Positions 23,421-34,336 of a stretch of 64,000 nt of DNA are shown here, in pieces. The stretch's first letter is position 1. Every line of letters begins with the position of its first letter. A program made the position numbers and the translations under genes. The stretch comes from Atriophallophorus winterbourni (Eukaryota; Platyhelminthes; Trematoda; Plagiorchiida; Microphallidae): positions 124,001 through 188,000 of the forward strand of contig JACCGJ010013258.1 of assembly GCA_013407085.1 (NCBI GenBank), read 5' to 3'. The notes beneath the pieces were generated by a model that saw nothing but the letters and a program-made list of their open reading frames with translations, made no database searches and was not told the DNA's origin.

Positions 23421-25080
23421 GGACCATAATACTATCACTGTTATATGTGAATGCAACCAATGATAAAGCTTCATTTCTTTTTGCACACATAAAATGATTT
23501 ACGCTAATACCGACTCCCCAATGTACGTTTTACAACATGTGTATTTTAGTTACTCAAAAAAATACGTTATTAATGCAAAAAAGGAAACATTTTACTAAAT
23601 TTTAATTTGGGCTTTTTAGCTATGTTCCTTGCAGATATTTTCATAGGTTTCTTGAAAAGTGCTTTTTTGATAATGGGAAAAATACCCCATTTTTCAACAT
23701 TCTTAATCATATCCACTACACAGCAAAACGTTAGCATACTCATTGCCTATCATACAGAAGGTAATCAATTAAATTTGTTTGTAAATCTAAATGCTTAGAC
23801 AAAAATAACACAAATTGTTCAAATATGTGTTACTTAAGTATTTGCGTTATCCGGTTAGTCTGAGATTCCCACAAATTATATGATCCACTGAAAGGAATTT
23901 ATGCAATATTAACCGATTTAACTCCTGTCATTATTTTGAAAATATGAATTTTAGCTTTCAGCATAAACCTCACGATGCTTTGCCGATGTGTTCAAACTTT
24001 AGCATTAATGTAGGTGGTTGACGGTGACAAGATTGGATTAGCGATCAAGAGGCGATAAGGCGGTCCACTGGTCTAATTGGGAATTCCTTAAAATGCTCTT
24101 GAAATAATTTTATCTAAAGTACATCAATATTATTTTGCAAAATAGAAGCACCGATAATTTAGGCAAAAATTTTATGATCGGCTCATTGTTCATATGTGGA
24201 TCCTCTTGTTTATTACATCTGCTTCACTGCCAGTAGATACGTCAATTTATTAATATTAATATTGATCAAAAGCAATACTATAAACATGGAGATAAATCAC
24301 AAATTAAACCAGCATCTTATTCTCTATATCTGGGGTTAGGGGATAAATTTATTCCCAAGTCCCATTCGCTGCTTCCGAAAACAATTTTGAGAAATATTTT
24401 CGGCATGTAGTTATTCCGATCTCCAACCTAATCAGTACAAATGTTCACGGTAAGCTATGTAAATATTGTTTAAGCAAATAAATAAGAAAATTATTTAAAT
24501 GCTTATATTTTGGCTCATTTGTTAAGTTCATACGACATGGTTCGCTCATTATGTTTATGCTACATTCAGAACGATCAACATTGACTAAAGTCGAAACGCA
24601 CATAGATATATTACAACATTCTATCAATTCTTCCAAATATTTTTCTACGTCTGTGTTCTAGTTAACATAGTTTGATAATAGATTTCAGATCGAAATCGAC
24701 CGATAGAAAGCGAGCATCAATATTTAATATTCTTTAGACACATTTCGGGAGATTTTGAATGGTCAATCGATGTAATATCACACGGTAGTCGATAATAAAC
24801 AGTTGATTGTTTCTCGCGGAAATCATCCGGTACACACCTAACTTACGTTTGCAAATTTAGTGGAAACTGTAAATTTTCTTCTCATGTATATGATTAACTA
24901 GCATTGCATGACATTTTTGCGTATTACCATCCCTGCTACTTTGACAGAAATCAATTATTCGCGCCATATTTTGAGAGGCGTGATTGTTTTGAGCATATGA
25001 GTTACATAAAGGCCGAATAAAATCAATTTTACAGGATAATGCTTAATGAACAAAATTCATCAACAAGGAAATTCACTTAC

Positions 25081-25133
25081 ATTAGCACAAGCGTCTTTCA
25101 TTGGGTATTTAGTTTCCAACATCAAATGAACCA
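25081..25133 (-). CDS. Exon 5 of the unidentified minus-strand gene
   Basis: A 53-nt exon between a clear acceptor (ATTTGTTTCACAG) and a perfect donor (GTAAGT). It enters with two bases and leaves on a codon boundary, exactly what exons 4 and 6 require. It reads VHLMLETKYPMKDACAN after the split codon. The rest of the longer open frame here is intron. Confidence 0.65.
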
Positions 25134-26539
25134 CTGTGAAACAAATATTCAGTTTAACGTATAGAATTATTTCCATTATGTTTTCATAAAAAACGGAAAA
25201 TATTGTTGATGAGAAGAAAGGCAAGAAACGTATACTAGCTTCCAATGAAAACCATGAAATAACAATATCGAAAGAAATCGTCTTTTGTAGTTTCACACTG
25301 AAATTCGCCTTCTAAGTTCAAGCAATTAATCAAAATTTCATTTTGAACAGAAGTCAACATTTAAGTGAATTATTATCCTTCAAAAAATAGTTAATCTTCT
25401 TGTTTTTTAATGCAATCGGCAAAATCGACTCACAAACTTACACTAGTAGTATATGCATACAGAACTTCATTCTACAAATGTCCATAGTGATCCCCTTACC
25501 AGCATTAAAATATTTATGCTGTTGTTCCGTGTTTTGTTTGTGTGAAAGTATAGGTTACGTAGCACTGGTTCTTTTCTTCCGCGCGGGTGCCAAATAAATT
25601 TTGATGGATCAAAATTATTAGCATACAAGGAGAATAGGACGGAGAAAAGGACGAAAAACATGGAGAAGGGAATAACCTTTCTAGTGCAAATCAATTTTCA
25701 GAAATTATTTTGATTCCTCCACAAATGTTTGAAAACGTGACATGCATAAAAGAACGCAAGGTTGATCCATACCCAAATGATTTCTAGTTAGCCAGAAATA
25801 TATAGATATGCCAATGAATTTGAAAATAAAAGCAAGAACAGTGAAAAAAATCTCAATATCGGTTATCAAATTGTCAGCTGCATTTTTCTGCTTATCGTGC
25901 CTGGTGAAGCACAAATGCGATTCTTAATTTTGAATTCTGAACAACGTTCAAGCAATGATGTTCCTATTCAGTGCTTGTAAACAATGACATGTCATGTTTT
26001 TGATCATACTCTTTTATTCACGAAAGTGATGATCGGAATAGTGCTCAGCATTAAATTCTGAAAAAAAGTACCAAACTTGGAATAAACTTAATACCAATTT
26101 TGATCACAAGAAAATCGATTTCCAGAGGCCAGGAAAAAATTTTGAGGATTGATCAAGCTCCAATATTGTCGTAGAGTAATCTGCATCTCGAATCTACTAT
26201 ATATTTCACACCATCTGATATATATATATATATGGCATCTTTCGGCAAACATTATATATACAATTCAGGGAAAGATAGCAGTTAGAAAACCCAGAAAATA
26301 ATTTGTCCATTCACATACACGGTTTATACATTTATTTGGTTTTTATTTATGATTGAGATTCCAGTAAAATTCCGGAGAATAAGAACTAAAGCAATGTTTT
26401 CCGATGTTACTGTTTCTTAGCCATCATTACCAATTTGGTCATGATAACAATTTCTCATTATCTTGGATCCCTTCCAGTCAAGCACGTCCATTACTCCTGT
26501 GCTAGTCCGGAGCGAGCCTTTTTATGCCACTATTTCAAG

Positions 26540-26990
26540 TTAGCGACTGACCACCATCAAAGTTTTCCCCGTCCGCACCACCTGACGCCTAGTGTGCTCC
26601 GCGTGGTAACCGTTCAGGTACATTAGCAGACCCTGTCCTAAAAAGCAGAGTCGACCTGAGTTAAAGCAACTTTCTTCCTTAAATGCGGCGTCAGACGTCA
26701 GACGTAGTGTTGCAATGGTGCGTAATTTATAGTGTGCAAAGAATGTTGGTTGATCATCTTCGGCCTCATAACCACCTCTGCGCAAAATCTTCAACCTTCA
26801 AATGAAATAAGCAATAAATATTGTCCTCATTAAAATAGAGCTTGCTATTAAGAGTTAGGCTTGAATAATATATCTTAAAGATTCCCTTTAACCTCGAGAA
26901 TGCCATCATGGCTTTTGCAATTCTGGACGTTATTCCTTTATCAATCGCATCCTCAACAACCGCTAAACGTCCATAAATAGAAAACAAGAT
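26540..26990 (-). pseudogene. RTE-like LINE fragment, C-terminal RT region
   Basis: Read on -, IDKGITSRIAKAMMAFSRLK and IFKIYYSSLTLNSKLYF resemble the post-RT region of RTE-type LINEs (pattern D.xxRIxKAxxAFxxLKxIW...LSxxxKxxxF). The frame is open from about 26,960 to 26,770 and then decays. It lies in the intron between exons 4 and 5. Confidence 0.5.
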
Positions 26991-27159
26991 CACTTATTGC
27001 CAAATCTGTCACCGATTATGCTTCTTCCTGAGGATACTTTTTAAATGTCATTTAGAGAGAAACTTTATAGCAACGTATTTCCGCGGGATTGCATTGCGAA
27101 TTATTCAGACATAAAGCGGAACTATAAATTGAATCAAAAGCAGCTCAAACATTCAAAAA

Positions 27160-27350
27160 CCGCCATATAGTTTTGCCGACGATGCACTCGTCAGTGTTCT
27201 AGCAATTGACTCAGAAGAAAATCGTATGAGCACCTATAAACCACAAACTGAAACCTGCTTGCTCTTCGATAAAAGTGTTCTCAGTACCGATGTTAGTTTG
27301 CAATTAGAGATAGGTGGTATACCGTACAAGAGGATCGATTGATTCTTCCT
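27160..27350 (+). pseudogene. Possible reverse transcriptase scrap
   Basis: The + strand reads YSFADDALVSVLAIDSEE and later LQLEIGGIPYKRI in one open stretch, which could be an RT catalytic FADD block with the following palm segment. The scrap is too short for a clade call, and the match could be chance. Confidence 0.25.
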
Positions 27351-27354
27351 CCTT

Positions 27355-29108
27355 CCATTATAAATTGGTTGTAACATGGATTAAACCTAATAGTCGCGTC
27401 TAATCTCATACAAACAAGCATTGGAGAAGAGATTCAGTGATTTGTTCTGAATTTCTTGTTGGTCTTTACAAAATAGAACGACAGTCTCATTGAAGCGTAT
27501 TTTCAACTGTCGCTTGAAAAATAAGATTTCTATCCGCAATTTTCACACACAAGCGAAGGCTTACGAAACTTAGTAATGCAAAGGAGATTGGAAATGTTAT
27601 TGCGGTGGAAGAGTGTCTGAGGTAGCGGGATTACTAGCCTTACTTCGGATGTTTGTTATGCGCGAAAAATCGAACTCAAGAATGGTTTGACTCAAGCATT
27701 ATGACTTTAGATCCAGGATACGATACCATTGGCTGAGCCCTCACACTCGCCGTTTAGATGAGGCTTGTTTTGTCTCGTCGAACCGATTGATTTTTGTTTC
27801 ACCTCTGTTAAACCACAATCAGTGGAACAACACTGTTTACGTAAAAGAAATCGTTATCAATATTGTCCGTTGTATCGCGTTGAATCTCATTCAATTGTTT
27901 GTCACCCAGCAAGACATTTATTGTATGATGAACAACATCGCTCCCTATTGCACTGCCTCTACAAAGTACACAATTTTTCAAACGCTAATCGGACGTTATT
28001 GCTTGTGCAAAACTTTACTATATTTGCGAACCGCTGAATGCCAGACGATCCGGTTAAAATGGTTACCGAGTATGTAGATCACATTCCTTGCGGTTTGTTT
28101 CATACATGTAGTGTAGCACATGCAGTAATAACCGCAAAGTTTGCCAGTGTTTCCCGTGGTGGGTTTCATTGATTTCAATTAACATTCGAAAATCGTACCA
28201 TACAAATGTAGAAGGAATATTAATTTTCATATGTAAAACTCACCGTAGTACGGCGCACTCTCTAATTCAACAAGGAAATAAATTTGTTTTATTCAACGCT
28301 GTCCAGGATATGGAATTACCAAAAACAGAGTTGTATTTTAACTTTCTGTATATGATATATGCTAGGAAGTACGAGATAACTAAACATAAGGCATTAAAAT
28401 ATCATTTACAATACGGTATTGCTCTACGAAATTGTGAGCGTTGCAAACACAGTTCTGATGACGGGTTGAATAACACGTGTGAAGTTCTTTCCTTAAAATA
28501 GCAATCTCATTTAACCCCTTTTACATTAGGCACACATCATGCCAAATTTTATAAGGCAGTATATTCTCTGTATCTAAGAGTGCACTTACTGCCTGCACCT
28601 GTTAACAGCTCGAAATCACACATTAACGCCATTTTTAGTCGATAAACTAAAAGCAAGTTTTGTGCAAACAGATCAGACCAGAAGTAGTTTATTGGTAAAG
28701 CAACCGGCAAGTGTTTGCTTTTGTGAAGGAAAATTCGAGTTAAATAACAAATGGGATACAAAATACTTTGAGTTACATGACTTCAATACGCCGAGCAAAT
28801 TTCACAGACAGGAAGCGATTTTATAGAAATCATTATAATTTAACATTTGAGCATTTTATTCCTCAACTATGAGCACCAGAATATACTCTGTGTTTATGAT
28901 TTTGAATATGTTGTTTCCTTGTACGATCAACAAATTACAGTTGTTTTTAAGTATATGACTGTTCACACAATCATGCGATGTGGTCTAAAAAGTCATAGTT
29001 TTCGCGCAAAGAAACGCTCCTTATAGTGTTGTATTATGTTCGCGTAAGAGCAACGTATCGCTTTTAGATATAAAGGGACACAACCTAATAAAGCGAAAAT
29101 ATACGCAC
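27355..29108. other. Intronic spacer, no gene recognised
   Basis: Part of the intron between exons 4 and 5. A 110-codon + frame at 28,169-28,501 has no motif, start context or splice support and is not called. Confidence 0.4.
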
Positions 29109-29355
29109 CGAAGTTCTGTTGCAACTCAAATTCGAAATTCCTCACAAATTGCGATTCCACTGGAAAATCGATTTTGCATAACATGTTCGGGGTTTGATGC
29201 CATCGTTCCGGATACCCGTACCACAGAGAGGCCTTGTTCGTTTCCATGTACCATGCATTCACAAACCAATCGTACACAGAAAATTGAGACACTTTTCTTT
29301 GGACTAAGCTCAGAACAAAATTCCACGATTTGTAAAACGGAATACCTTTCTTCAC
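29109..29355 (-). CDS. Exon 4 of the unidentified minus-strand gene
   Basis: 247 nt between acceptor TTCTGTTTTAAAG and donor GTGCGT. It begins on a codon boundary (VKKGIPFYKSWNFVLSLVQR) and ends with one extra base. Rich in aromatics (YDWFVNAWYMETN, LWYGYPERWHQTPNML), as in a folded globular domain. No family motif was recognised. The opposite reading frame at 29,126-29,404 on the same strand is out of phase with the neighbours. Confidence 0.7.
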
Positions 29356-30084
29356 CTTTAAAACAGAAATAAAATTTGAACGAACAACTTTTGTGTATTT
29401 TCATTGTAATTGATTACGAACGAATATCTATTGCTATGACATTGAATTATGAACATGATGCGATGAACAATTTAAAACACTGACTATATAAACTGATTAT
29501 ATTTATATATTCTCAATTCCACTCAAACGTAGTCACATTTGCAGATATCAGGCATGTTCCCAACCTGGCTAGGTTGGTAAAATAGACCAAATGTTTCGTG
29601 CTTTGTTTCAGTGACTTGTCACACCTGGAATGTTATTAAGCTAACAGTGATGCGCTGTGATGTTCGGTTGAAACATTACCTCTTTTCTCATATATGTGTC
29701 CAACCATTTCGGATAACTCATAGCAAAACACGGAAATTGATATGCAAATTGGCTATGCAGCTGTCATATTCTGGCGATTGAATGTTCGTATTTAGGGTGA
29801 ACGAACGTTGACTGTAAAGACAAAGATGATGGTATACAAAGCGTGCGTATTAAATGCTTTACTGTACGAAAGTATAACTTTGTCCACCCATGCAAGACAC
29901 GAACGAAAATCGTATGCTTTTTATCCACATAGCAACTTTCGTATTTTGAACATAACGAAAATTGACCATGCTTTTGACAGCTGATCTACAAAGCATTTTT
30001 ACCTGGTTACAAACATGACGCTTGCTGTGACTAGGTCCTGTTTACGGATTGGAAAATTATAGTATTTCTAATGATGAACACTAT

Positions 30085-30335
30085 GGTGAGTTGCAATCGG
30101 GAAGTCGAACATTGAGCACACCACACTTGCGGTACAAGGAGGTTTGCAAAAGAGATATGAAAGCTGTTGGCATTGACCCCACGAGTTGAGAAGACGTTGC
30201 TCTTGACCGCTCACAATGGAGCATTGTGTAGAGCGTCGTCTGTAATCTAAGGATCAATATATAGAGCTATTGGCTGCTGAACGCAAATCATGCCGCCGGC
30301 GTGCAACTGTCGCGATAAAACCGAGTTCGAACAAT
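30085..30335 (+). pseudogene. RTE-like LINE, 3'-terminal coding fragment
   Basis: The + strand reads ELQSGSRTLSTPHLRYKEVC followed by KRDMKAVGIDPTS, a stop, then DVALDRSQWS, and later CRRRATVA-type residues in another frame. It matches the end of the RTE-like LINE at 58.4 kb (GRPHLRYKDVCERDMKSLD). It is a 5'-truncated insertion in an intron, antisense to the host gene. Confidence 0.75.
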
Positions 30336-31392
30336 CGTTACAAGCGCTGTGGGAAAGATTGTTCCTCCCAAATCAAAATAATTTAATTAATTTAATAAGA
30401 TATAGAACATGAGAACTCATGCAACTGCGATGTTGTATCCGTGATCAACATCGACCGAAGAATGAAAACAACAATAGTTTTACGACCGAAAATGTTCGAT
30501 GTTTAGAGCGCAAATTTATTAGTTTCCCTGTTTCGAATATCACCCTTGGTAAGACGAAATTGTTTGCCTAAACGAAACGTTATTCTAAATTAGGTTGACC
30601 GATTGCTTCCATTTTACAATTCCATGAAGATACTTTTCAAATGTGGTTTTAATCAAGCAGAGGAATGAAGTGATTATAACATTGAACTTTCAAAATATCT
30701 CGGAAACCACATTACATTAAGCTCATTTTATGAGAAGCCGTACGTTCCGGATATAATCTTGAAAGTTCAACATTTAAACTAATTCCCGAGTTTTACCAAA
30801 TTGAATCATGTAAAGCAGACTTCAGCGATAATAGTCGGATATCGATGGTTTGAGACCTACCGTGATTACACATTTCGGTTACAGAAAACACAGATCCCTG
30901 GGTGTGAAATTGGCAACATATACAGAAGCAAAACTAACCTCGACATTATAGCGCTTCGTTTACTATTTGTAATCATATTGTGGAAAACTGAAGTGCATTT
31001 GAAACATTCACCAACATATGTCAAATGAGACTTTAATAATGAGTTAATGTTGATGATGTTAATTAGACTTTAATGACAGTTTGTACTAAACCTGTTCGCA
31101 CGAAGTTGACTGGCGAATCAGTTCGAAGGGGAAACTGATACAGTCATGATGAACACAGTGTTATGTTAACGGCATTTGCATACGCTTAACCAATTAGGAT
31201 TCTCTTGTTTATGTGATTTGGCGGTAAACGTGTTTAGTGTTAGAAAACGTTGACCAGAAGTTCACTTGTTGCGTTCTGTGTTTGAGTTAAAAGAATTATT
31301 AACCTATGGTTACCAGCTATTAACTTATAATCAAACGTATCACCAAATGGCATAACTTTAAAAAAGATGAATTATTCTGCAAACGTGAAAAC

Positions 31393-31405
31393 GATATTGT
31401 TGGCT
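31393..31405. repeat. Left 13-bp direct repeat flanking the ribozyme array
   Basis: GATATTGTTGGCT, identical to 32,897-32,909. It lies immediately before the first satellite unit, so the two copies fit a target-site duplication. Confidence 0.75.
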
Positions 31406-31442
31406 CAAAATATACATTTACATGCTTTTCCGTCACAAAACA

Positions 31443-31484
31443 CCCCACGACCGGGATTGTGCTGTTTGCACTCATCAGGTAGGT
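31443..31484 (-). ncRNA. Hammerhead, unit 1, core damaged
   Basis: CTGATGA and stem II are intact on the minus strand, but GAAA reads AATC. Predicted inactive. Confidence 0.7.
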
Positions 31485-31676
31485 ACAGTAAGATCAGGAT
31501 CCGCATGCGCTTGAAACAGTGGAGAAATGGTAAACAAGGAGCGCTTGAGTGCCACTGTTGGATAAGGCTGGTACGACCAACCTGTTCAAAGCATGTGTCC
31601 AAACACATGTTAAATGGGGTTAAACCCATAACCATGAAACAAAATATACATTTGCATGCTTTTCCATCACAAAGCA

Positions 31677-31718
31677 CCCCACGACCGGTTTCGTGCTGTT
31701 TGCACTCATCAGGTAGGT
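31677..31718 (-). ncRNA. Hammerhead, unit 2, intact
   Basis: On -: stem I 5' strand ending CCTAC, CTGATGA (31,706-31,712), GTGC-AAACA-GCAC, GAAA, CCGG, triplet GTC, then GTGGGG as the stem I 3' strand. Stem I pairs over five to six positions including one G-U. Stem III is minimal, as in other animal type I hammerheads. Confidence 0.8.
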
Positions 31719-31910
31719 ACAGTAAGATCAGGATCCGCATGCGCTTTAAACAGTGGAGGAATGGTAAACAAGGAGCAATTGTGTGCCACTGTTGGATAAA
31801 GCTGGTACGACCAACCTGTTCAAAGCCTGTGTTCGAACACATGTTAAATGAGGTTAAACCCATAACCATGAAACAAAATATACATTTGCATGCTTTTCCG
31901 TCACAAAACA

Positions 31911-31952
31911 CCCCACGACAGGTTTCGTGCTGTTTGCACTCATCAGGTATGG
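31911..31952 (-). ncRNA. Hammerhead, unit 3, core intact
   Basis: Core, stem II and GTC triplet are as in unit 2. Stem III reads CCTG instead of CCGG, and stem I has one mismatch (CCATAC against GTGGGG). Confidence 0.75.
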
Positions 31953-32144
31953 ACAGTAAGATCAGGATCCACATGCGCTTGAAACAGTGGAGAAATGGTA
32001 AACAAGGAGCGCTTTTGTGCCACTGTTGGATAAATCTGGTACGACCAACCTGTTCAAAGCATGTGTCCAAACACATGTTAAATGGAGTTAAACCCATAAC
32101 CATGAAACAAAATATACATTTGCATGCTTTTCCGTCACAAAACA

Positions 32145-32186
32145 CCCCATGACCGGTTTCGTGTTGTTTGCACTCATCAGGTAGGG
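32145..32186 (-). ncRNA. Hammerhead, unit 4, weakened
   Basis: The core CTGATGA and GAAA are kept. Stem II has lost one pair (GTGC with ACAC), and the first base after GTC is A, which breaks the inner stem I pair. Confidence 0.7.
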
Positions 32187-32378
32187 ACAGTCAGATCAGG
32201 ATCCGCATGCGCTTGAAACAGTGGAGGAATGGTAAACAAGGAGCGCTTGTGTGCCACTGTTGGATAAGGCTGGTACGACCAACCTGTTCGAAGCATGTGT
32301 CCGAACACATTTCAAATGGGGTTAAACCCATAACCATGAAACAAAATATTAATTTGCATGCTTTTCCGTCACAAAGCA

Positions 32379-32420
32379 CCCCACGACCGGTTCCGTGCTG
32401 TTTGCACTCATCAGGTAGGG
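32379..32420 (-). ncRNA. Hammerhead, unit 5, core damaged
   Basis: GAAA reads GGAA. The rest is as in unit 2. Confidence 0.7.
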
Positions 32421-32612
32421 ACAGTAAGATAAGGAACCGCATGCGCTTGAAACAGTGGAGGAATGCTAAACAAGGAGCGCTTGTGTGCCACTGTTGGATA
32501 AGGCTGGTACGACCATCCTGTTCAAAGCATGTGTCCAAACAGATGTTAAATGGGGTTAAACCCATAATCATGAAACAAAATATACATTTATATGCTTTTC
32601 GGTCACAAAACA

Positions 32613-32654
32613 CCCCACGACCGGTTTCGTGCTGTTTGCACTCAGCAGGTAGGG
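32613..32654 (-). ncRNA. Hammerhead, unit 6, core damaged
   Basis: CTGATGA reads CTGCTGA. The rest is as in unit 2. Confidence 0.7.
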
Positions 32655-32710
32655 ACAGTAAGATCAGGATCCGCATGCGCTTGAAACAGTGGAGGAATGG
32701 TAAACAAGGA

Positions 32711-32890
32711 GGCTTGTGTGCCACTGTTGGATAAGGCTGGTATGACCAACCTGTTCAAAGCATGTGTTCAAACACATGTTATGTATATTTTGTTTCATGG
32801 TTAGGGGTTTAACCCCATTCAACATGTGTTTGGACACATGCTTTGAACAGGTTCGTCGTACCAGCTTTATCCAACAGTGGCACGCAAGCG
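32711..32890. repeat. Fold-back palindrome at the array end
   Basis: The left arm 32,711-32,780 and right arm 32,821-32,890 are near reverse complements (about 70 nt each) with a 40-nt loop. The right arm is the start of the inverted partial unit. Either strand would form a long hairpin. Confidence 0.85.
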
Positions 32891-32896
32891 CTCCGT

Positions 32897-32909
32897 GATA
32901 TTGTTGGCT
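32897..32909. repeat. Right 13-bp direct repeat flanking the ribozyme array
   Basis: GATATTGTTGGCT, identical to 31,393-31,405. Confidence 0.75.
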
Positions 32910-34247
32910 GTTTATTGTTTAGTTTTCGAGCGTTCCATACTTGTTGACATCTGACTCAACACCTATGTGAGAAACGTTTATCAAAACTGAAAATAACATT
33001 TTATTATAAGAAAAATGTTTGTGACAAACATTGTTTAGTGAGATAAAATAATGATTCCATTGCGCCAAGTGTAACCCAATTTAATTGCAGTACAAACGCA
33101 GAAGAGCAGTAATAAAATATCAGATAAACTACTTGAGAAGATGATATTATATATTTTTCTGGGGTCAAATTTGGGAGGGAGCTAATTATTCGCTAGAATA
33201 TAGTGCGAACTCCAGTAAATACAGCTGTGAGTTTTTGAATCAACGTGCGCCTGTCAAATAGTTTGACAAATCTATACTCTGTGGTTTACACGTTATTAAA
33301 GTAAAACATCGCAGCGAAATTCTTGATTAAAAGCTCGGGACTCAAGCCAGTGGTCTTGTGAAGAAATCCTTCGCGTTGAGGAACATATGAGTGTTCCAAC
33401 AATGGTTCGTTTCAACAATAAACTAATGGTTTATAGTTTAATTTGTTTTTATAATTGTGCACTTGTTCAGGGTAAACCTAAGCTTACTTTCTACAACTGT
33501 TATCATCACACGACTAGAAATCTGTTACGAAGCCGTGAAGCCGGCAGCAAAAAGTAACAGTAAATTGTATATTATATTTTATGGTTCTCTCGTTCCCAAA
33601 CAACAACGAGCCAATAATGTGAATGCAAGCAAAACAAAACATGTCGGTCCCTATTATAATACTTTTTCTATATTCAACACACTGTGTAGTGTTTGTCAAT
33701 ATTATCGTTGGGTTGCATGTCGCACAACGCAAACAAACGGATACAAAATTCTGAATACGTGCCTATTGTGATTGCAAATGTTAATGTCTGTTATCCTAAT
33801 CGAACGGCTGCCATTAAACACTAATTATCTCTACAGGTCACCAGCTACGCATTTATCCACCAATTTATGTAGATCCTACTTTGTGTTTCAGAGTGGATGT
33901 ACATTAATATTATAAATATTACATTATTGTCGAACGTCATCATATTGAATGATTTACTTTAATCAATAAATAAACCGAATAGGATTTACTGTATCAATTT
34001 TCCAACGAATACTTATGAAATTGCCTAACTTATTAGCCCCTCATTAGTTTCTCAATAATCGGTCTCCAGTATTTCCTAATTTAAATCATGATTTAAACTT
34101 GAACAAACACATCTAGTAACGTACAAATTACACCTGGACGCAATTTACCAGCAAGCTTTATATGTAACACTGGCAACACATTGAGCAACCCAGTTTCATT
34201 GTGCCTGATACAACATTCCACAGAATTAACGAAATGTATAAACTTAC
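32910..34247. other. Intronic spacer, no gene recognised
   Basis: The intron between exons 3 and 4 continues. The open frames near 33.5-33.8 kb on both strands have no motif. Confidence 0.45.
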
Positions 34248-34336
34248 TGCATCCATAGTTTCCGATATCACTTTTCCGTTCAATTGAAAATAGGGTGTTT
34301 TCTCGTTGGTGTACGAATGCGTTACCATCGCGAAAG
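34248..34336 (-). CDS. Exon 3 of the unidentified minus-strand gene
   Basis: 89 nt between acceptor AAAATTTACCAG and perfect donor GTAAGT. Two bases complete the split codon from exon 2, then FAMVTHSYTNEKTPYFQLNG and KVISETMDA, ending on a codon boundary as exon 4 needs. Confidence 0.65.

Larger units (their letters stand above)
19563..25080. other. Intron of the minus-strand gene, carrying a CR1-like LINE
   Basis: GT-AG intron of about 5.5 kb. Besides the LINE at 19,983-23,041 and ribozyme-repeat relics near 23.1-23.4 kb, nothing else could be supported. Confidence 0.55.
31406..32896 (-). mobile_element. Hammerhead-ribozyme satellite array, retrozyme-like insertion
   Basis: About six tandem units of exactly 234 bp (the ribozyme segment starts at 31,443, 31,677, 31,911, 32,145, 32,379 and 32,613), then an inverted partial unit of about 116 bp to 32,896. 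The minus strand of every unit has a hammerhead arrangement: CTGATGA, stem II GTGC/GCAC, GAAAC, short stem III and GTC. Three units keep the core and three carry core changes. The whole 1,491-bp insert sits between identical 13-bp direct repeats. It is homologous to the older array at 48.8-50.6 kb. Small tandem elements with minimal type I hammerheads that give circular RNAs (animal retrozymes) are known; assignment here is by structure. The open frames across it are a by-product of a stop-free 78-codon period. Confidence 0.85.

Noticed and set aside
28169..28501. A 110-residue + frame
   Set aside because: No motif, AT-rich codons, and it lies in an intron of the minus-strand gene.
31367..32734. 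Long repeat-containing proteins on + (261 and 188 residues) and - (246 and 177 residues)
   Set aside because: They follow from a 234-bp period divisible by three in a satellite; both strands are equally open, and units differ by stops and an indel.
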